Below, one piece after another: positions 12,536 through 23,500 of a stretch of 64,000 bases of DNA; position 1 is the first letter of the stretch, and every line of letters starts with the position of its first letter. The notes beneath the pieces are model-generated. The model was not told the origin of the DNA, made no database searches, and saw nothing but the letters and a program-made list of their open reading frames with translations. The position numbers and the translations under genes were made by a program. Where the stretch lies: assembly GCF_022581195.2 (NCBI RefSeq), contig NC_061453.1, forward strand, positions 13,286,001-13,350,000, given 5' to 3'. Source of the stretch: Helicoverpa zea. Taxonomy: Eukaryota > Arthropoda > Insecta > Lepidoptera > Noctuidae.

Positions 12536-12640
12536 GAATCAGCCACAAGTGCTTGCGTAGACACAGATGCACTCTCTTTTCTCTCTCTCATAGTTCGATA
12601 GAATTGTAATCCAGCACGATCGAAAAGACATAAAGATTTA
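12536..12640 (-). repeat. S1 SINE fragment
   Basis: Antisense to the S1 body: GTGCTTGCGTAGACACAGAT, GCACTCTC and CTCATAG blocks match, in reverse, the 4700-4740 part of S1. Both tips are lost. Confidence 0.4.
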
Positions 12641-12711
12641 TAGTTTTTCTATCTCATTATGACATTAGCAAAGGTGTTTAGAAATCTAAATGTTGCATAT
12701 GATTTTTTTTA

Positions 12712-12870
12712 ACGACGTCAAAAATCATTTATCCCCTCCTGCTGTGGGTTAGCAGCGGTGAGGGTGTGTCAGACTCTTACTGACTAAAAACCGTCGTGTT
12801 CCGTCGTAGGCCTTTTACCAGGGCCGCGGTAGCTCTTTCGAACAATCCCGCAGCCCCGTGTTGCATATGA
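12712..12870 (+). repeat. Non-LTR-like repeat fragment, family F
   Basis: CTCCTGCTGTGGGTTAGCAG CGGTGAGGG ... GTAGGCCTTTTA ... CAGGGCCGCGGTA recurs at 25570-25765 and 62345-62610 and, inverted, at 33555-33745. GC-richer than its surroundings. Probably the 3' part of a retrotransposon; class not determined. Confidence 0.45.
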
Positions 12871-13759
12871 CTTGAATCCTGCTAATTTACCTCTAACTAG
12901 AAGTATAACACAATATATTATTGTCTTTCATCTACGTCAGTAATGTTTCGAGTTCATTGTATCTAGGGACTCAACTTCAAGCTATCTAACTTTGAAGCTT
13001 TACCGTACAGAGGACCGGTGGGAGATCGCGGAAACTGTATCCTGTATTCTAAAACTAGCTGAGATATACTGATTGTTATGATATACGCTTGAAAGGTTTT
13101 TTTTTCGTTTAATTCCGCACTACTGTGATGGCAAATGCAAAAATCTCAAAGATACATATAAAAATACCAAATATGCCTCAATGATCAGCAATTTGTCATA
13201 CACTGAATAAAAATCAACAAAAAATTGCTTAAACTATTTACTATTTACAAAAAATACATCATATTTCTGGAGGAAAACAGTTTGTGGCGACGTGTACCAT
13301 AATTTGTGCTAACACAATTAATTATAAACAGGATATAATAAAACGAGCGATTAAAAAAACGCTTTGCGACTGATGATGACATACTATATTAATAACTTGA
13401 GCGGTATGAATTTGAGTAAGCGAAAAATTAACTAAACTAACAACGAATATTGATTAATAATAAAATCCAGAACGAGCTTACAAAAAGTGAATTGTGATAA
13501 ATCCATTTCATATATTAAAATTTTATCCGAGCGACTACATTACTAAGTGAGGGACTGGAAATACAGAGAGGGCAACTTCAATATTAACATAGAATCGATT
13601 TTTCTAAGTGAGGTTATACATAACGTACTACTAAATAGTTCACTTTGAGCAAAGTTTTGTAAGCTCCTTTATTAATGATTATTGGTTCCTGATATTCTAT
13701 TTTAAGATGGCAGAATTTTGAAAACGAATCACTGCAAAACTGACTCCACGTAGTCTTGT

Positions 13760-13870
13760 TTGCCCTACCCCTAGAGTGCAATTCAAAACCGCGTAGGCGC
13801 GGAGGGGCGAGGCGGCCTGCGAGCTGAGGCGCAGGTAGTTTTAACGCTCGCCGCCGCGGCTGAGGCAGCA
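13760..13870. other. Isolated GC-rich patch
   Basis: About 110 bp with runs such as GCGGAGGGGCGAGGCGGCC and CTCGCCGCCGCGGCTGAGG in otherwise AT-rich DNA. It lies just beyond the 3' end of gene B. The overlapping minus frame is proline- and arginine-rich, as expected from GC composition alone. I cannot match it to the repeat families seen here. Confidence 0.35.
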
Positions 13871-13951
13871 AGCCGAAGCTGTGGTGGTGAAAGAGAAATA
13901 AAACAAAAGGTGAACTTTTAAAACATTTTTTTTAATACAACAAACTTTTCC

Positions 13952-15684
13952 CTAATAATATAACTGTACTTGAGAGCGTTGGGGGCATTTAAACACTTTG
14001 GGAAGGCACCTTCCTTTGTTTAAACAGCACATGCTCTTTCTTTTTTCTGAAACAGATGAATAATTTTGGTTAGACTGCTTACTGTATGTCCTACGTGAGC
14101 GATCTAGATGCGAACGCGAAGCGGCGCGTTGTGACACGGAAACAACAAGCAATCGATCTCCTACGCGAATTATCACGGTACTATTTTTGGATTCGCTTCG
14201 GATTCCTTTGCATTCGCTTTTACGTTGATTTGCCCATACAGGACACACCCTTGGTAAGGAACAACAGTGGCACACCAACAACAGTGGCAACCGAAAACAC
14301 ATAATTTCACTGTGATCCCAGCTCACCCACTATTTTCGCATATGGGGCGCCTTATTCAAAAGCATGTTTATGTCACCAGCTAGGGGATTTCGGTACTCGC
14401 CTTCCCCGCTGCCACTGCAATTGCAAACTAGGATCGGACTATCCATAAAATTTCTTAGATTGGTTTATAATGAAGTGAACTTTCATTTAAGCCTGCTATC
14501 TCAGATGCACGCAGGTAAAAACTGAAAATTATGCACAGATTTTTCTAACCTTCCATTAACACAATCTATCGATGAGCTTGGAAAGCTACAACATTATCTC
14601 CATTCTTTAATTAATTTCACTCTAAAAGTAACTCTTCCATTGTTTTGATGTAAATTAGAACTTTGTAATATTTTGATCTATTTGACTCCAGACCTACAGT
14701 TCCAAAATATGATCCGAAATATTTTTAATATAGTTTTTTATTACTTACGAGGCACACAGCACTCCATGACTTGTTCCAGCTGTTCAGGGCACAAGCCTTT
14801 GTGATTCACCCCCGTGCCAGGAGGACACGTGTCTTTTAATGCACAGAAACCTCGCAACCGTACGCATGGCTGTTCGAAGAAAGGTGACTTTCTTACTGGA
14901 AGAAAATGTTAATCTTTTGACTTATAAATCTTACTTATAATGACCTCTATTAATTTGAAGTATCTCTATCTTGTTGCGGTTGCTCGCCAAAAGGATCTCA
15001 TTATCATCATCATCATTATCTCAGTCATAGGACGTCCTCTGCTGAACATAGGCCTCCCCCTTAGATCTCCACAGATACCTGTTGGAGACGACCTGCATCC
15101 AGCATCTTCCGGCGACCTTTATAAGGTCGTCTGTCCACCTTGTTGGTGTAGACGTCCTACGCTGACATGCTAGTCCGAACAGGTCAGGTCAAAAGGTTCT
15201 GAACCAATTGAAATGAAAGGTATACAGATAGTCTAGAGCGAGAGACAGGGCATAGACTGCTTTTTATTCAGCTGAGAGAAGCAGCTCACTCTAGATACGG
15301 GTGGCACTGCGTTGAATGGCTTGTCAAAAACAATGTTTTTTTGCGACTGTTAATTCAACCTAATCCCGTGTGAACATTTCGCACAACCAAAAAAAAAAGA
15401 TTGTCAATTCAACCGCATCGTGTGGGAATTACTTAGCGCACCAATATAAAAAGCCTATATAACTTTTCTCGAAAAACAGCCTATCTAACATTGAAAGATT
15501 TTTTCAAATTGGATCAGCAGTTTCTGCGATTAACGCGATATAGCCAACAAACTTCAGTTATATAATGACTACTACCAAAGTAAAATAACTTACCACTATA
15601 CCAGGTCTTGACCCTCGCTGTATGCCAAACCGAACACCATAAACTATTCACAATTATAGAAAAACAAATGAAACGGAAAAACAT
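13952..15684 (-). CDS. Gene B: secreted Cys-rich paralogue with truncated second domain (110 aa)
   Basis: Exons 15684-15594, 14895-14749 and 14046-13952, phase-1 joins; sum 333 nt, 111 codons. The signal peptide is MFFRFICFSIIVNSLWCS. Exon 2 is again 147 nt with C-x6-C-x5-C-x11-C-x9-CC, although the Gly-Gly of the family is Arg-Gly (PCVRLRGFCALKDTCPPG). Exon 3 starts the second domain correctly (C-x6-C-x6-CP) but reaches TAG at 13954-13952, one codon before the fourth Cys is due. Past the stop the same frame reads GKVCCIKK, a remnant of the terminal CC. The protein would keep one complete and one half domain, with unpaired cysteines, so this is either a decaying gene or a neofunctionalised short form. 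An RTE fragment sits in intron 1. Confidence 0.75.
15003..15175 (-). mobile_element. RTE-clade LINE 3' end fragment (antisense)
   Basis: Reverse complement reads as an RTE tail: GGAGGCCTATGTTCAGCAGA, then a stop and a (GATGAT)n-type run at 15000-15015. It lies in intron 1 of gene B. The usual 3' microsatellite marks the boundary; the 5' end is truncated. Confidence 0.6.
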
Positions 15685-16639
15685 TTCCTAGTCTAACCAG
15701 GTCACTTTACCAAGGTAAAAAGATTACTGGGTCAATATAGAAAAATACTGGTCTATATGATTGTTTATAATTGTTCATAAATACATCAGTCAGTGTTTAC
15801 TTCCTTATCCATAAACTTTGGTTGTTAATAGAATAGCTTGTTTTATAAGAAAGAATAAATGGTCTGTATGACATCACCCATTCTTGGGTGACTATATACC
15901 ATAGGCAATAGATGCTATATCCCTATTAATATTATACATGCGAAAGTAACTCTGTCTGTCTGTTACGCTTTCACGTCTAAACCACTGAACTGATTTTAAT
16001 AAAATTTGGTACAGAGATAGAGTTGACCTTGAGAAAGAATATAGGATAGTTTTTATCCCGGACTTTTGAGTTATCTCGGAAACGCGATATACCGAAATTG
16101 ACGCGGGCGAAGTCATGGGCGGAAGTCAGTTATCATCTACATATAATGCTTCTTTTGTTTATTCAACTCAGGTTATAATTTATAAGGTCGTTCAAAATAA
16201 CTTCATTTTTGTAAGCACAGCCTTAAAATAATGGCTATAGAATTAATATGGAATGTAACAATACGAATCAGAGAAGAACCCTTTTGTACCACGAATCGAA
16301 GAGAGATCATTTAACTATTTAAAAAATAAAACACAAAATTATAGATCAATTTTATTTATTTAAACTTTCCTTTCCTTATCAACTTAACCAATAAAAAAAC
16401 AGCTATCGTAAAAAATCTTTATTTGATAAAAAAAACTAGACAAAAATTAAATACAAAAACATATAACACAAAACAAATAATTTTAACTACTTATAACAAA
16501 AACAGAACTAGATGCATCTGTAGGCGTTCTATTTACATGACAGATCTTAATTTGAAGGCTGAGTTTGACTTCCAATCAAAAAGTTTCAATTTGACTTCCA
16601 ACCTTAAAATTACTTTAAAAAAGTTTCAACAAGAACCAG
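15685..16639. other. Intergenic region between genes B and C
   Basis: Contains a Helitron-like fragment near 15915-16125 (ends with GACGCGGGCGAAGTC) and AT-rich sequence. A candidate polyadenylation signal for gene C (AATAAA on the minus strand) is at 16418-16423. No further exon recognised. Confidence 0.45.
15915..16125 (+). repeat. Helitron-like repeat fragment
   Basis: Family body blocks: TGTCTGTTACGCTTTCACG, AACCACTGAACTGATTTTAA, GGATAGTTTTTATCCCGGAC and terminal GACGCGGGCGAAG. The terminal CTAG is not preserved. Confidence 0.45.
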
Positions 16640-18542
16640 CTACGGCTTTTTTTCAAGGCGTGATTTCCCCCTTCGTAAGCAGCATATTTCGTCATACCCA
16701 CATCCAGTGGCGTCTTCTGATAACAAGTAACTTGGGCATGTGACAGACAATGGGATGCATTCACCCATTTGAGTTCGACATCCCATTACCCCCTTTACTG
16801 GAACAAAGTTCTTCTTTAACAAGAGTATTTGTTTAACGAGGGTTTTCAGTGACAGAAGTATTATTATCTTCTTTAAAGACATATTACTCAAAGTTGTCAC
16901 TTACTTACAGCGTTTTCACACTAGCGGATTCTTGTGTGTGTTTACATAAAACAATTGACAACTAAGTACCGGTACAAAAGATGATACTTATCATCGAGCG
17001 ACCGATTTTTGCCGCCGGAATGTGTCGTGCGTAGAAAGACCGTGCGACAAATATCCGCTAATGTGAAAGCACTGTTGAAATTCTATTTAACAAATCGAAG
17101 AAATAATAAAATGTTGAAAAGCTTAGAACAGTTACTAGAGCTCGTTGTGAAAGACGTTATTACAAACTTAGCTGTTATACTGCTTTGTTTTGGCGTGAGA
17201 AATTATGGTGACTATTACAGATTGTTGATAAGGTCCAATCAAATCAAAGCCTACATTGGCATATAGTTCTGATTTTCATAATCATTTTAGTTACTTAATC
17301 TTATTAATAAAATTCAAAAATTTTGATTAGCAGGTGTCGGTCCAATTCTGGATTTCCATACTCGATCCTCCTTCCATTTACCTGTTTACCAATTTATCGA
17401 TGATTACAAATACGTCAAAACCATACTATATAAGTTCGTAAATGAAAAAAACTTTTCATGGCATGTACAGGGTACGTCTCAACCATTTTTTATGAAGTTT
17501 GATATGCCGACTGAAATCTGGGAAAAGATAAAAGAAGTATAATTTATCAAAGAACATGTGGAAGACTGAGAGAATGAAACAAGAAACAGTTAGTTTCCTA
17601 CAAGGTTGAATTTTGGTGCAAGGAGTTAACCTATTACATTGTAATGTTTCCTACCGAAACACAGCAGCATATTCCCTTCCTTCAAATACATGAGAGCGAC
17701 AAAACTCATGACACACGCAAATTGATTTCTCAAAACTTTCACAACGAGCTCCGTATCAAAATCAATAGAAATTACACCAAAATTTTACCTTGCCAAACTG
17801 CATGCTTCTTATTTCAAAAAAGGCATACATGAAGAGGAACTCACGGGGTCTGCAGCATTCTACGCCTATGCGCTGCTGTTCAGGACATAGGCCTCTCTGA
17901 CCCACCTTCGTCCCAGGAGGACAGGCGAAAGATTGAGCACATGTACCCCCTATGCGCATACATGGTATCTCGAAGAATGGGGCCTTTCCAGCTGTAATTT
18001 CAAGAAATAAATAATCGACATTACAATTTTGTATGAGTTAATCTTACAACAATAGACGGACAAGCATGTTAATTTGTTCTGAGCGAGCACAAAGTCTGTC
18101 TTATGACGTTTAAACCAGCACTTTCACACTGGCAGATTCTTGTTACGCGTAGCAAAACAGGGCGCATTCCTAGCGGTCAAATTTTCGCGCGTCAATAGGC
18201 AAATCTAAATCATTCGCCCTGGTAGTTGTCAATTGTTTTCTGACGAACCAGGCGATGTCACTCAAAAACACTGAGTGAAAAATCCATTAGTGTGAATGCG
18301 CTTATACTACACAATATCTACCTTTAAAGAACCTATGTCAATGAGCAAAAAAGGCAAAAAAAAAATACCATAAAGTCACTGTCACTTATTTGTAAGACTG
18401 CTTATGAAATTAAACTGCCTATCATACAGTACAAAGTAATGATGTTAAATTTACCTCCGTATATCTCCACTTCGTTGAGGTCCCAAACAGCAGAACAGAA
18501 ACAATTCACAACGAGCAAAAGATAACATATCTTGAGCAACAT
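16640..18542 (-). CDS. Gene C: small secreted protein with two six-Cys domains (130 aa)
   Basis: Exons 18542-18455, 17991-17845 and 16797-16640, phase-1 joins; sum 393 nt, 131 codons. I start at MLLKICYLLLVV rather than in-frame ATGs further upstream because it aligns with the MFFK starts of A and D and gives a clean signal peptide. Domain 1 in the 147-nt exon is PFFEIPC-x6-C-x5-C-x11-C-x9-CC; domain 2 is C-x6-C-x6-C-x11-C-x5-CC (GECIPLSVTCP ... CGYDEICC), followed by a basic tail rich in Lys and Arg. Spacing is identical to gene A in both domains. Its start is 676 bp from that of gene D on the other strand, so the two may share a control region. A MITE lies in intron 1. Function unknown. Confidence 0.85.
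18112..18303. mobile_element. MITE in intron 1 of gene C
   Basis: Ends AGCACTTTCACACTGGCAGA and, inverted, AGCGCATTCACACTAATGGA pair imperfectly. A detached half-like copy of the end (GCGTTTTCACACTAGCGGAT) is at 16911-16930. No ORF. Target duplication unclear. Confidence 0.45.
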
Positions 18543-19218
18543 TTTGAGTGCGACCGCTCCCATCCAAAATTGATAGATGAATGAATGTGTTCCCAAAATA
18601 GTAAACTATGTTTGCTCTTAGACTATCAAAGGTTCGTGAGAAAGATTTTCATCATCTTCCTTTCGAGACCCATTGTTCGTTAGTTGAAACTATCTTAGTT
18701 GAAACACTCTCTAGTAGCTATAGAAGGTGTTAAATATATTAACTTGTGACATCACCTTGTATTGAAGAAAAAAGAAACACATACTCCTTTAAAAAAATAC
18801 ACTGACGAGATAGTATATAGAATGAAAACAGGATTATGGTCATTAAATCATTTTTTTTTATTACTGTTTTTAATTATGTTTCTTTTTCCATTGAGTCGGT
18901 TTCATTTTTTTCTCAACTAAAATATTATATCTGTTTCTTAAGTGAGAAAACCATCACGAAGATCGACAGAAATAAAATTTGTTCCTTCTGAACAAGCACA
19001 ATTTTTATAATGATGATAAGGATCGACTCCATTGTAACATCCTGTACATCAATTTAACTGATACACTAAAAAAATTTCAATAAGTACTCTATTATAATAA
19101 TAACTCCTTTCACACTCGTGAACCACTCTCAAAACTAAACGGAATAATATTTTAAGTTAATTATCATGTCAATAGATCAGTCATCTATCTAATTTCAATT
19201 AGAGTGGTTGTATTCCAG
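18543..19218. promoter_or_regulatory. Divergent upstream region of genes C and D
   Basis: This 676-bp stretch separates the start codons of two divergently read paralogues. On the D side TCAGT at 19177-19181 resembles the arthropod initiator and would give a roughly 40-nt leader. I see no convincing TATA box at the right distance for either gene. No coding sequence is recognised. A shared promoter is inference from the arrangement. Confidence 0.35.
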
Positions 19219-20518
19219 ATGTTCTTCAAGATTTTTTGTTTGTCCTTACTTTCGAGTGTTTTGTGCAGCTCAAAAGTTACTGAACAGCCATCAGAAATGA
19301 GTGGGAACGGTACGTGGTTTTTGCTAAGAAATAATGTTACTGGAAACTATTCAATTATGTTATGAACTTAAATTAAAAACGAGAGATTCAAATTTATCAG
19401 TTTGCTTACAATTTCCATTTTCAATTAAATAAGAATAGGATACTTATGGACACACTCAGAGACATTTAATGGTTACTTAAGCCTTACAGATTCTCATAGA
19501 AATTCTGTACTTAGCAACGGCTAAGTGCAGAATTTCTATGAGAATCTGTCTGTCTGTGCGTGGGTTAGATGGTTACCCCAATAAATAATTAGTCATAAAT
19601 TCTCTTATCTGTTTGGAAAGAAGTCCCCTCTGAGTTGCATCTTCAAGCCAGTGATCCATTCCTAGTGAGGAAAGGCTTCAGGTAGTGATCTAAAGTTACC
19701 GAAATGATTCATCGGAAGAGCTTCAGCTAAAATTATTCATATAACGTCCGCGTTGGTGCTGTCGCATATCACACCTGCTGTGCACGAGGGCTCGGGTTCG
19801 ATTCCCGGGTCAGGCCGAAATTGCTAATATCGATAATTTTCTTTCAGCTGGCAAGGCTCCGTTCTTTGAGTTACCATGTATGCAAGCTGGTGGTATTTGT
19901 GCGAGAAGGTTTGCCTGTCCCCCCGGGAATATTGTTACGGAGATAGGACTGTGTCCTGAACAACAACGGCAGGGTATGGAGTGCTGTAAACCACGTAAGT
20001 AGATAGGTACTTTATTTTAAATATTATTGTCCATTTGTTATACAAACTTAATATTGGAGAGAATTATTTTTTTAAACAGATTTTACCTCAGCCTAGAGTT
20101 GTGGCATAATCTTTGAAGACCTTCTCTTTAATTGATAGATCCAAGCAGACTAAAATGTTTGATTTCAAATATAGGAATTGTCTCATACCAAATGAAATTA
20201 GACGAATTTATCAGTTCAACTTTATCATAATGATGCATATCTTTCCCCGGAGATACACAGAAACTTCCAGAAAAATTCTTGCAAAAATACTAATGTTATT
20301 TTATTTGGACTTCACATTTTCTGTTTGTTGAAGTACCTTTGACGAATGTTACGTATATTTTATGTAACTTGTAAAGACGTATTAGATTTTAACATATTTG
20401 TGGTGTAATAGTTTCAGGAGGCTGGGGGATGTGGCGATATTCTGACAGAATTACCAAAAGGCAAAATACTATAAAACCATGGATCCCTGGATATCCCATA
20501 ACCATGGCACATATTTAA
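19219..20518 (+). CDS. Gene D: secreted Cys-rich paralogue with a Cys-free tail (112 aa)
   Basis: Exons 19219-19309, 19848-19994 and 20418-20518, phase-1 joins; sum 339 nt, 113 codons. The signal peptide is MFFKIFCLSLLSSVLCSS. The 147-nt exon 2 carries the full family pattern (PFFELPCMQAGGICARRFAC ... GLCPEQQRQGMECC). The last exon differs from those of A and C: after a good TTTCAG acceptor it reads GWGMWRYSDRITKRQNTIKP and then a Trp/Pro-containing tail without cysteine, so domain 2 is absent. A polyadenylation signal follows at 20581. I looked between exon 2 and the poly(A) signal for a six-Cys exon and found none. Either an alternative C-terminus evolved or the acceptor is a substitute after loss of the original exon. 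Confidence 0.75.
19486..19549. repeat. 29-bp inverted repeat (hairpin) in intron 1 of gene D
   Basis: Arms 19486-19514 and 19521-19549 pair at 28 of 29 positions around a 6-nt loop (CAACGG). Arm sequence begins ACAGATTCTCATAGAAATTC. It would form a strong hairpin in the pre-mRNA. Confidence 0.85.
19745..19835 (+). repeat. SINE head fragment
   Basis: CGTTGGTGCTGTCGC and GGGTTCGATTCCCGGGTCAG resemble tRNA A- and B-boxes, followed by CCGAAATTGCTAATATCG as at the start of the S1 body. It ends about 10 bp before the acceptor of exon 2 of gene D. Confidence 0.5.
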
Positions 20519-20580
20519 AGGAATTTTATACACAAATTATATTTTAAAGGTACTTTGTTCTTTTTTGTATTCATGTTATA

Positions 20581-20586
20581 AATAAA
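20581..20586 (+). terminator. Polyadenylation signal of gene D
   Basis: AATAAA 63 nt after the stop codon of gene D, preceded by a T-rich stretch. It supports the last-exon assignment. Confidence 0.6.
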
Positions 20587-23500
20587 GAAAAAAATCGTCT
20601 TTGCTTTTTTATTTTTTAATCTTTAACTAGCCTAGAATATGTAGACTCTTGCCATTATGAACCATAAAAGATTTCTAAGTACTAAGCTAAGGCAAAAAAC
20701 TTTTTAATAATATAAAACAGTCTATACCCATTCCAAAATCAGTCATCTAAAATTAAATAATTGCATAGAAATAAACCCGAATCCATGTAATTGTAATTTT
20801 AGGTAATTTACTTAGAATTTTATATTTCATTACCATAGTTTCAAATTCTCGGATACTTCATACAAAATAACAAAAAATTAAACATCAAACAGGGACAGTT
20901 GCCCCCAGTAAAATACCAAAGAATTTCACATAACAACATTCCCCGAAAATAGCGCCAAAACTCTCAAATATTTCAATTTGCAGTTAGCAAAATGATATTT
21001 CTCTCACACTAGCATTAGGGACATTAGAATCTGGGCAGAAACGGCATTCATTTAGAAATCCAGATAATAGTTATTCTAATCTAGATTTAGCGCAGTTACG
21101 ACCAAATCTAAGCTGAGAGATTTTAGTTGAAAATGCTAATGGTTCGCCTAGTTTTAGTTCTGTGTAGCCTTTTTCAAAAACAAAGAGAGTTTAGCTACTG
21201 ATTTGCATATACTGTGCTTTAAAAGGTGTTAAGCTGGCCACTAAATATATTAAGCACTTAGTCGCCTGTTATATTTTTGTTTTCAGTGGCGAGAGTGAAT
21301 TCGTGCCTAACTTATTCTATTTATTTATGAAAATTTGTCTGCCTGTGACGCTTTCACGCCAAAACTCATCACCATCCTCCGAGCCTTTTCCCAAACTATG
21401 TTGGGGTCGGCTTCCAGTCTAACCGGATTCAGCTGAGTACCAGTGCTTTACAAGAAGCGACTGCCTATCTGACCTCCTCAACCCAGTTACCCGGGCAACC
21501 CGATACCCCTTGGTTAGACTGGTGTCAGACTCACTAGCTTCTGACTACCCGTAACGACTGCCAAAGATGTTCAATGACAGCCGGGACCTACAGTTTAACG
21601 TGCCATCCGAAACATAGTCATTGGTGTCTACGATATGCTTAGAAAGTACATACAAACTTAGAAAAGTTGCATTGGTTGCCTGACCTGGAATCGAACCCGC
21701 GGCCTCATACTCGAGAGGTTGGTTCTTTGCCCACTTAACTAGGCCACCACGACATTTTTTCACGCCAAAACTATAAAACCGATTTAACATACATACATAC
21801 ATAAGATAATCTAGAGCCTGAAGAAGGACACAGGCTACTTTTTATGCAGGTAAAGTACTTCAGTAGGAATACAGGTGGAATCGCGGGGAATAGCTAGTCC
21901 TCATCTAATTGAAAGCTAAGTTTAAGTTTGCACCCAGTCAAAATCCGAATAACTGCGTCTCAATGAGAAACGCTTGTGGCATAAAATTGAAATAAATAGA
22001 AGACGTTAAAATAATTAAATTAAATTCGTCTACCATCTGCTCTCAAACTTAATTAATGGGTAAATGATCTTTTAGGATCCAATTAATTGGGAGCGTTTCT
22101 TTAATGCAATAAGTAATCGATATTCATAATTATAATTGCCGCCCACTCTCAACGGTCGTGTCATTTTACGAATTCATGCAATACACAAAAATGCAGGTAC
22201 GCCATGATATCTAACCGCAATGCAGCTACAAAACAACACATAGTTTCTTTGATATTGGTCAATATTGACGATTACATGTGGTAGACAAGGATTGTGAACC
22301 AAAATTCTGGACAACACTATTTTATTTTCTTAAAACTAATTAGGGTTGGATGATGATTCTTCAACATTCACACCAAAATAAGTAGTGCAGTTTTTGGTTT
22401 TGAAAACAATATAAGATTTACGAAGGAGTTATATGTGATCAGATAAGCCTAGAACTCAATACCTATTTATTTCAAGACCTGTTTTAGTCTTTTTCTATTA
22501 AAACACTGAGCTAAACAAAAAATGCTAATCGATGTTAGAGTGCCTACGTAAGGTTGTCCCAAGAACCCTTTTACAAAAGCTCTATTTACTTCGCCCTACA
22601 TATTGCTATATGGAGCAACCAACTGGAAATAAAACTATAGGTACTCATTGTTTCGAGTAAGGATCGTTACAAACGAAGTACAGTTTTCAGGAATCAAAAT
22701 TAAGGTCGACTGTATTGATGGGAACGAAAACGAAAGGAATTTTAGAATTCTTTATACCTATGCAATCGTATGAAATCTTGCACACTTTTGTATAGTTGTC
22801 GAATCGTCCAATTTGGTGCGGCTGGCAGCATATCTACACTAATATTATAAAGAGGAAACGTAAAGTTTGATACAAATTGGCTCCAAAACTGCTTGACCGA
22901 TTTGAAAAATTCTTTCACTGTTAGTAAGATTATTTGTACCCGCTTCCAACTTCTGGGCGAAAGTCTTTTCTTCAATATAGAAACAGAAATCCTGATCTCC
23001 AACCTGGTACATACATAGGTGAAGGAAGGCCGAGAAAGCAAGTACTAATTTGATAATTGCCATACTTGCGTTTTAAGAAACTGGGCAAGAATTAAGTATA
23101 AGTTACTCAATTGTGTTTAGCCTTATTCGTAACGGTCAACTCCTATTGAGCCTTTGTTTTTATGAAACCTAATCGGAATAAGGTTACCGAGATTATTTCT
23201 TATAAGAACGGATATATTGTTTCTTTGTGCTCGTATTATTACTTGGCCTCGGTCTAGATTTCAGTAATTCTGTTGTTGTTTGTATAAGCATCGTTTTGTT
23301 TTCTTAAGCATAAATACTTGAGTGCATGAATACTTTATAGTTACATGAAAATGTATTTATCTACTTCAACTGGTCTCGGCTGGAATGACAGATAACTTTC
23401 TGAGGATGAAAAAGTAGCCCTTTGACAATTCTCAGACTCTAAACTATATGTTTAGTTCCTTAAAATCAGTTCAGTAGTTTTGGGCTCTTGCGTACAAAGT

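Larger units (their letters stand above)
9434..13951. other. Intergenic region between genes A and B, repeat-rich
   Basis: Contains a short S2 fragment near 9815-9900, a MITE split by an S2 fragment (10797-11172), S2 and S1 SINE pieces at 12055-12235 and 12536-12640, a LINE-like fragment at 12712-12870 and a GC-rich patch at 13760-13870. Otherwise AT-rich with no exon I can support. Immediately upstream of the gene A start is CGACTTCCCAAAAAGGAGG, a motif also found at the edge of the 24-25 kb composite repeat. Confidence 0.45.

Noticed and set aside
13952..14326. Single 124-aa exon reading on the minus strand
   Set aside because: Only its 3' part (14046-13952) is an exon, of gene B; the upstream part lies before the splice acceptor and has no similarity to the family.
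15003..15175. Possible CRISPR-like or simple array because of (ATC)n
   Set aside because: It is the 3' trinucleotide tail of an RTE fragment; CRISPR arrays are not expected in an animal genome and no spacer structure exists.
17009..17266. 85-codon plus frame
   Set aside because: Starts in a MITE-like end in the intron of gene C; no motif, no second copy.
21545..21802. Open minus frame over the S2 SINE head
   Set aside because: Coincides with tRNA-like A- and B-boxes of a SINE; not a gene. The tRNA-like heads at 4511, 19795, 31100, 40340 and 61200 are rejected as real tRNAs for the same reason: they run directly into SINE bodies.
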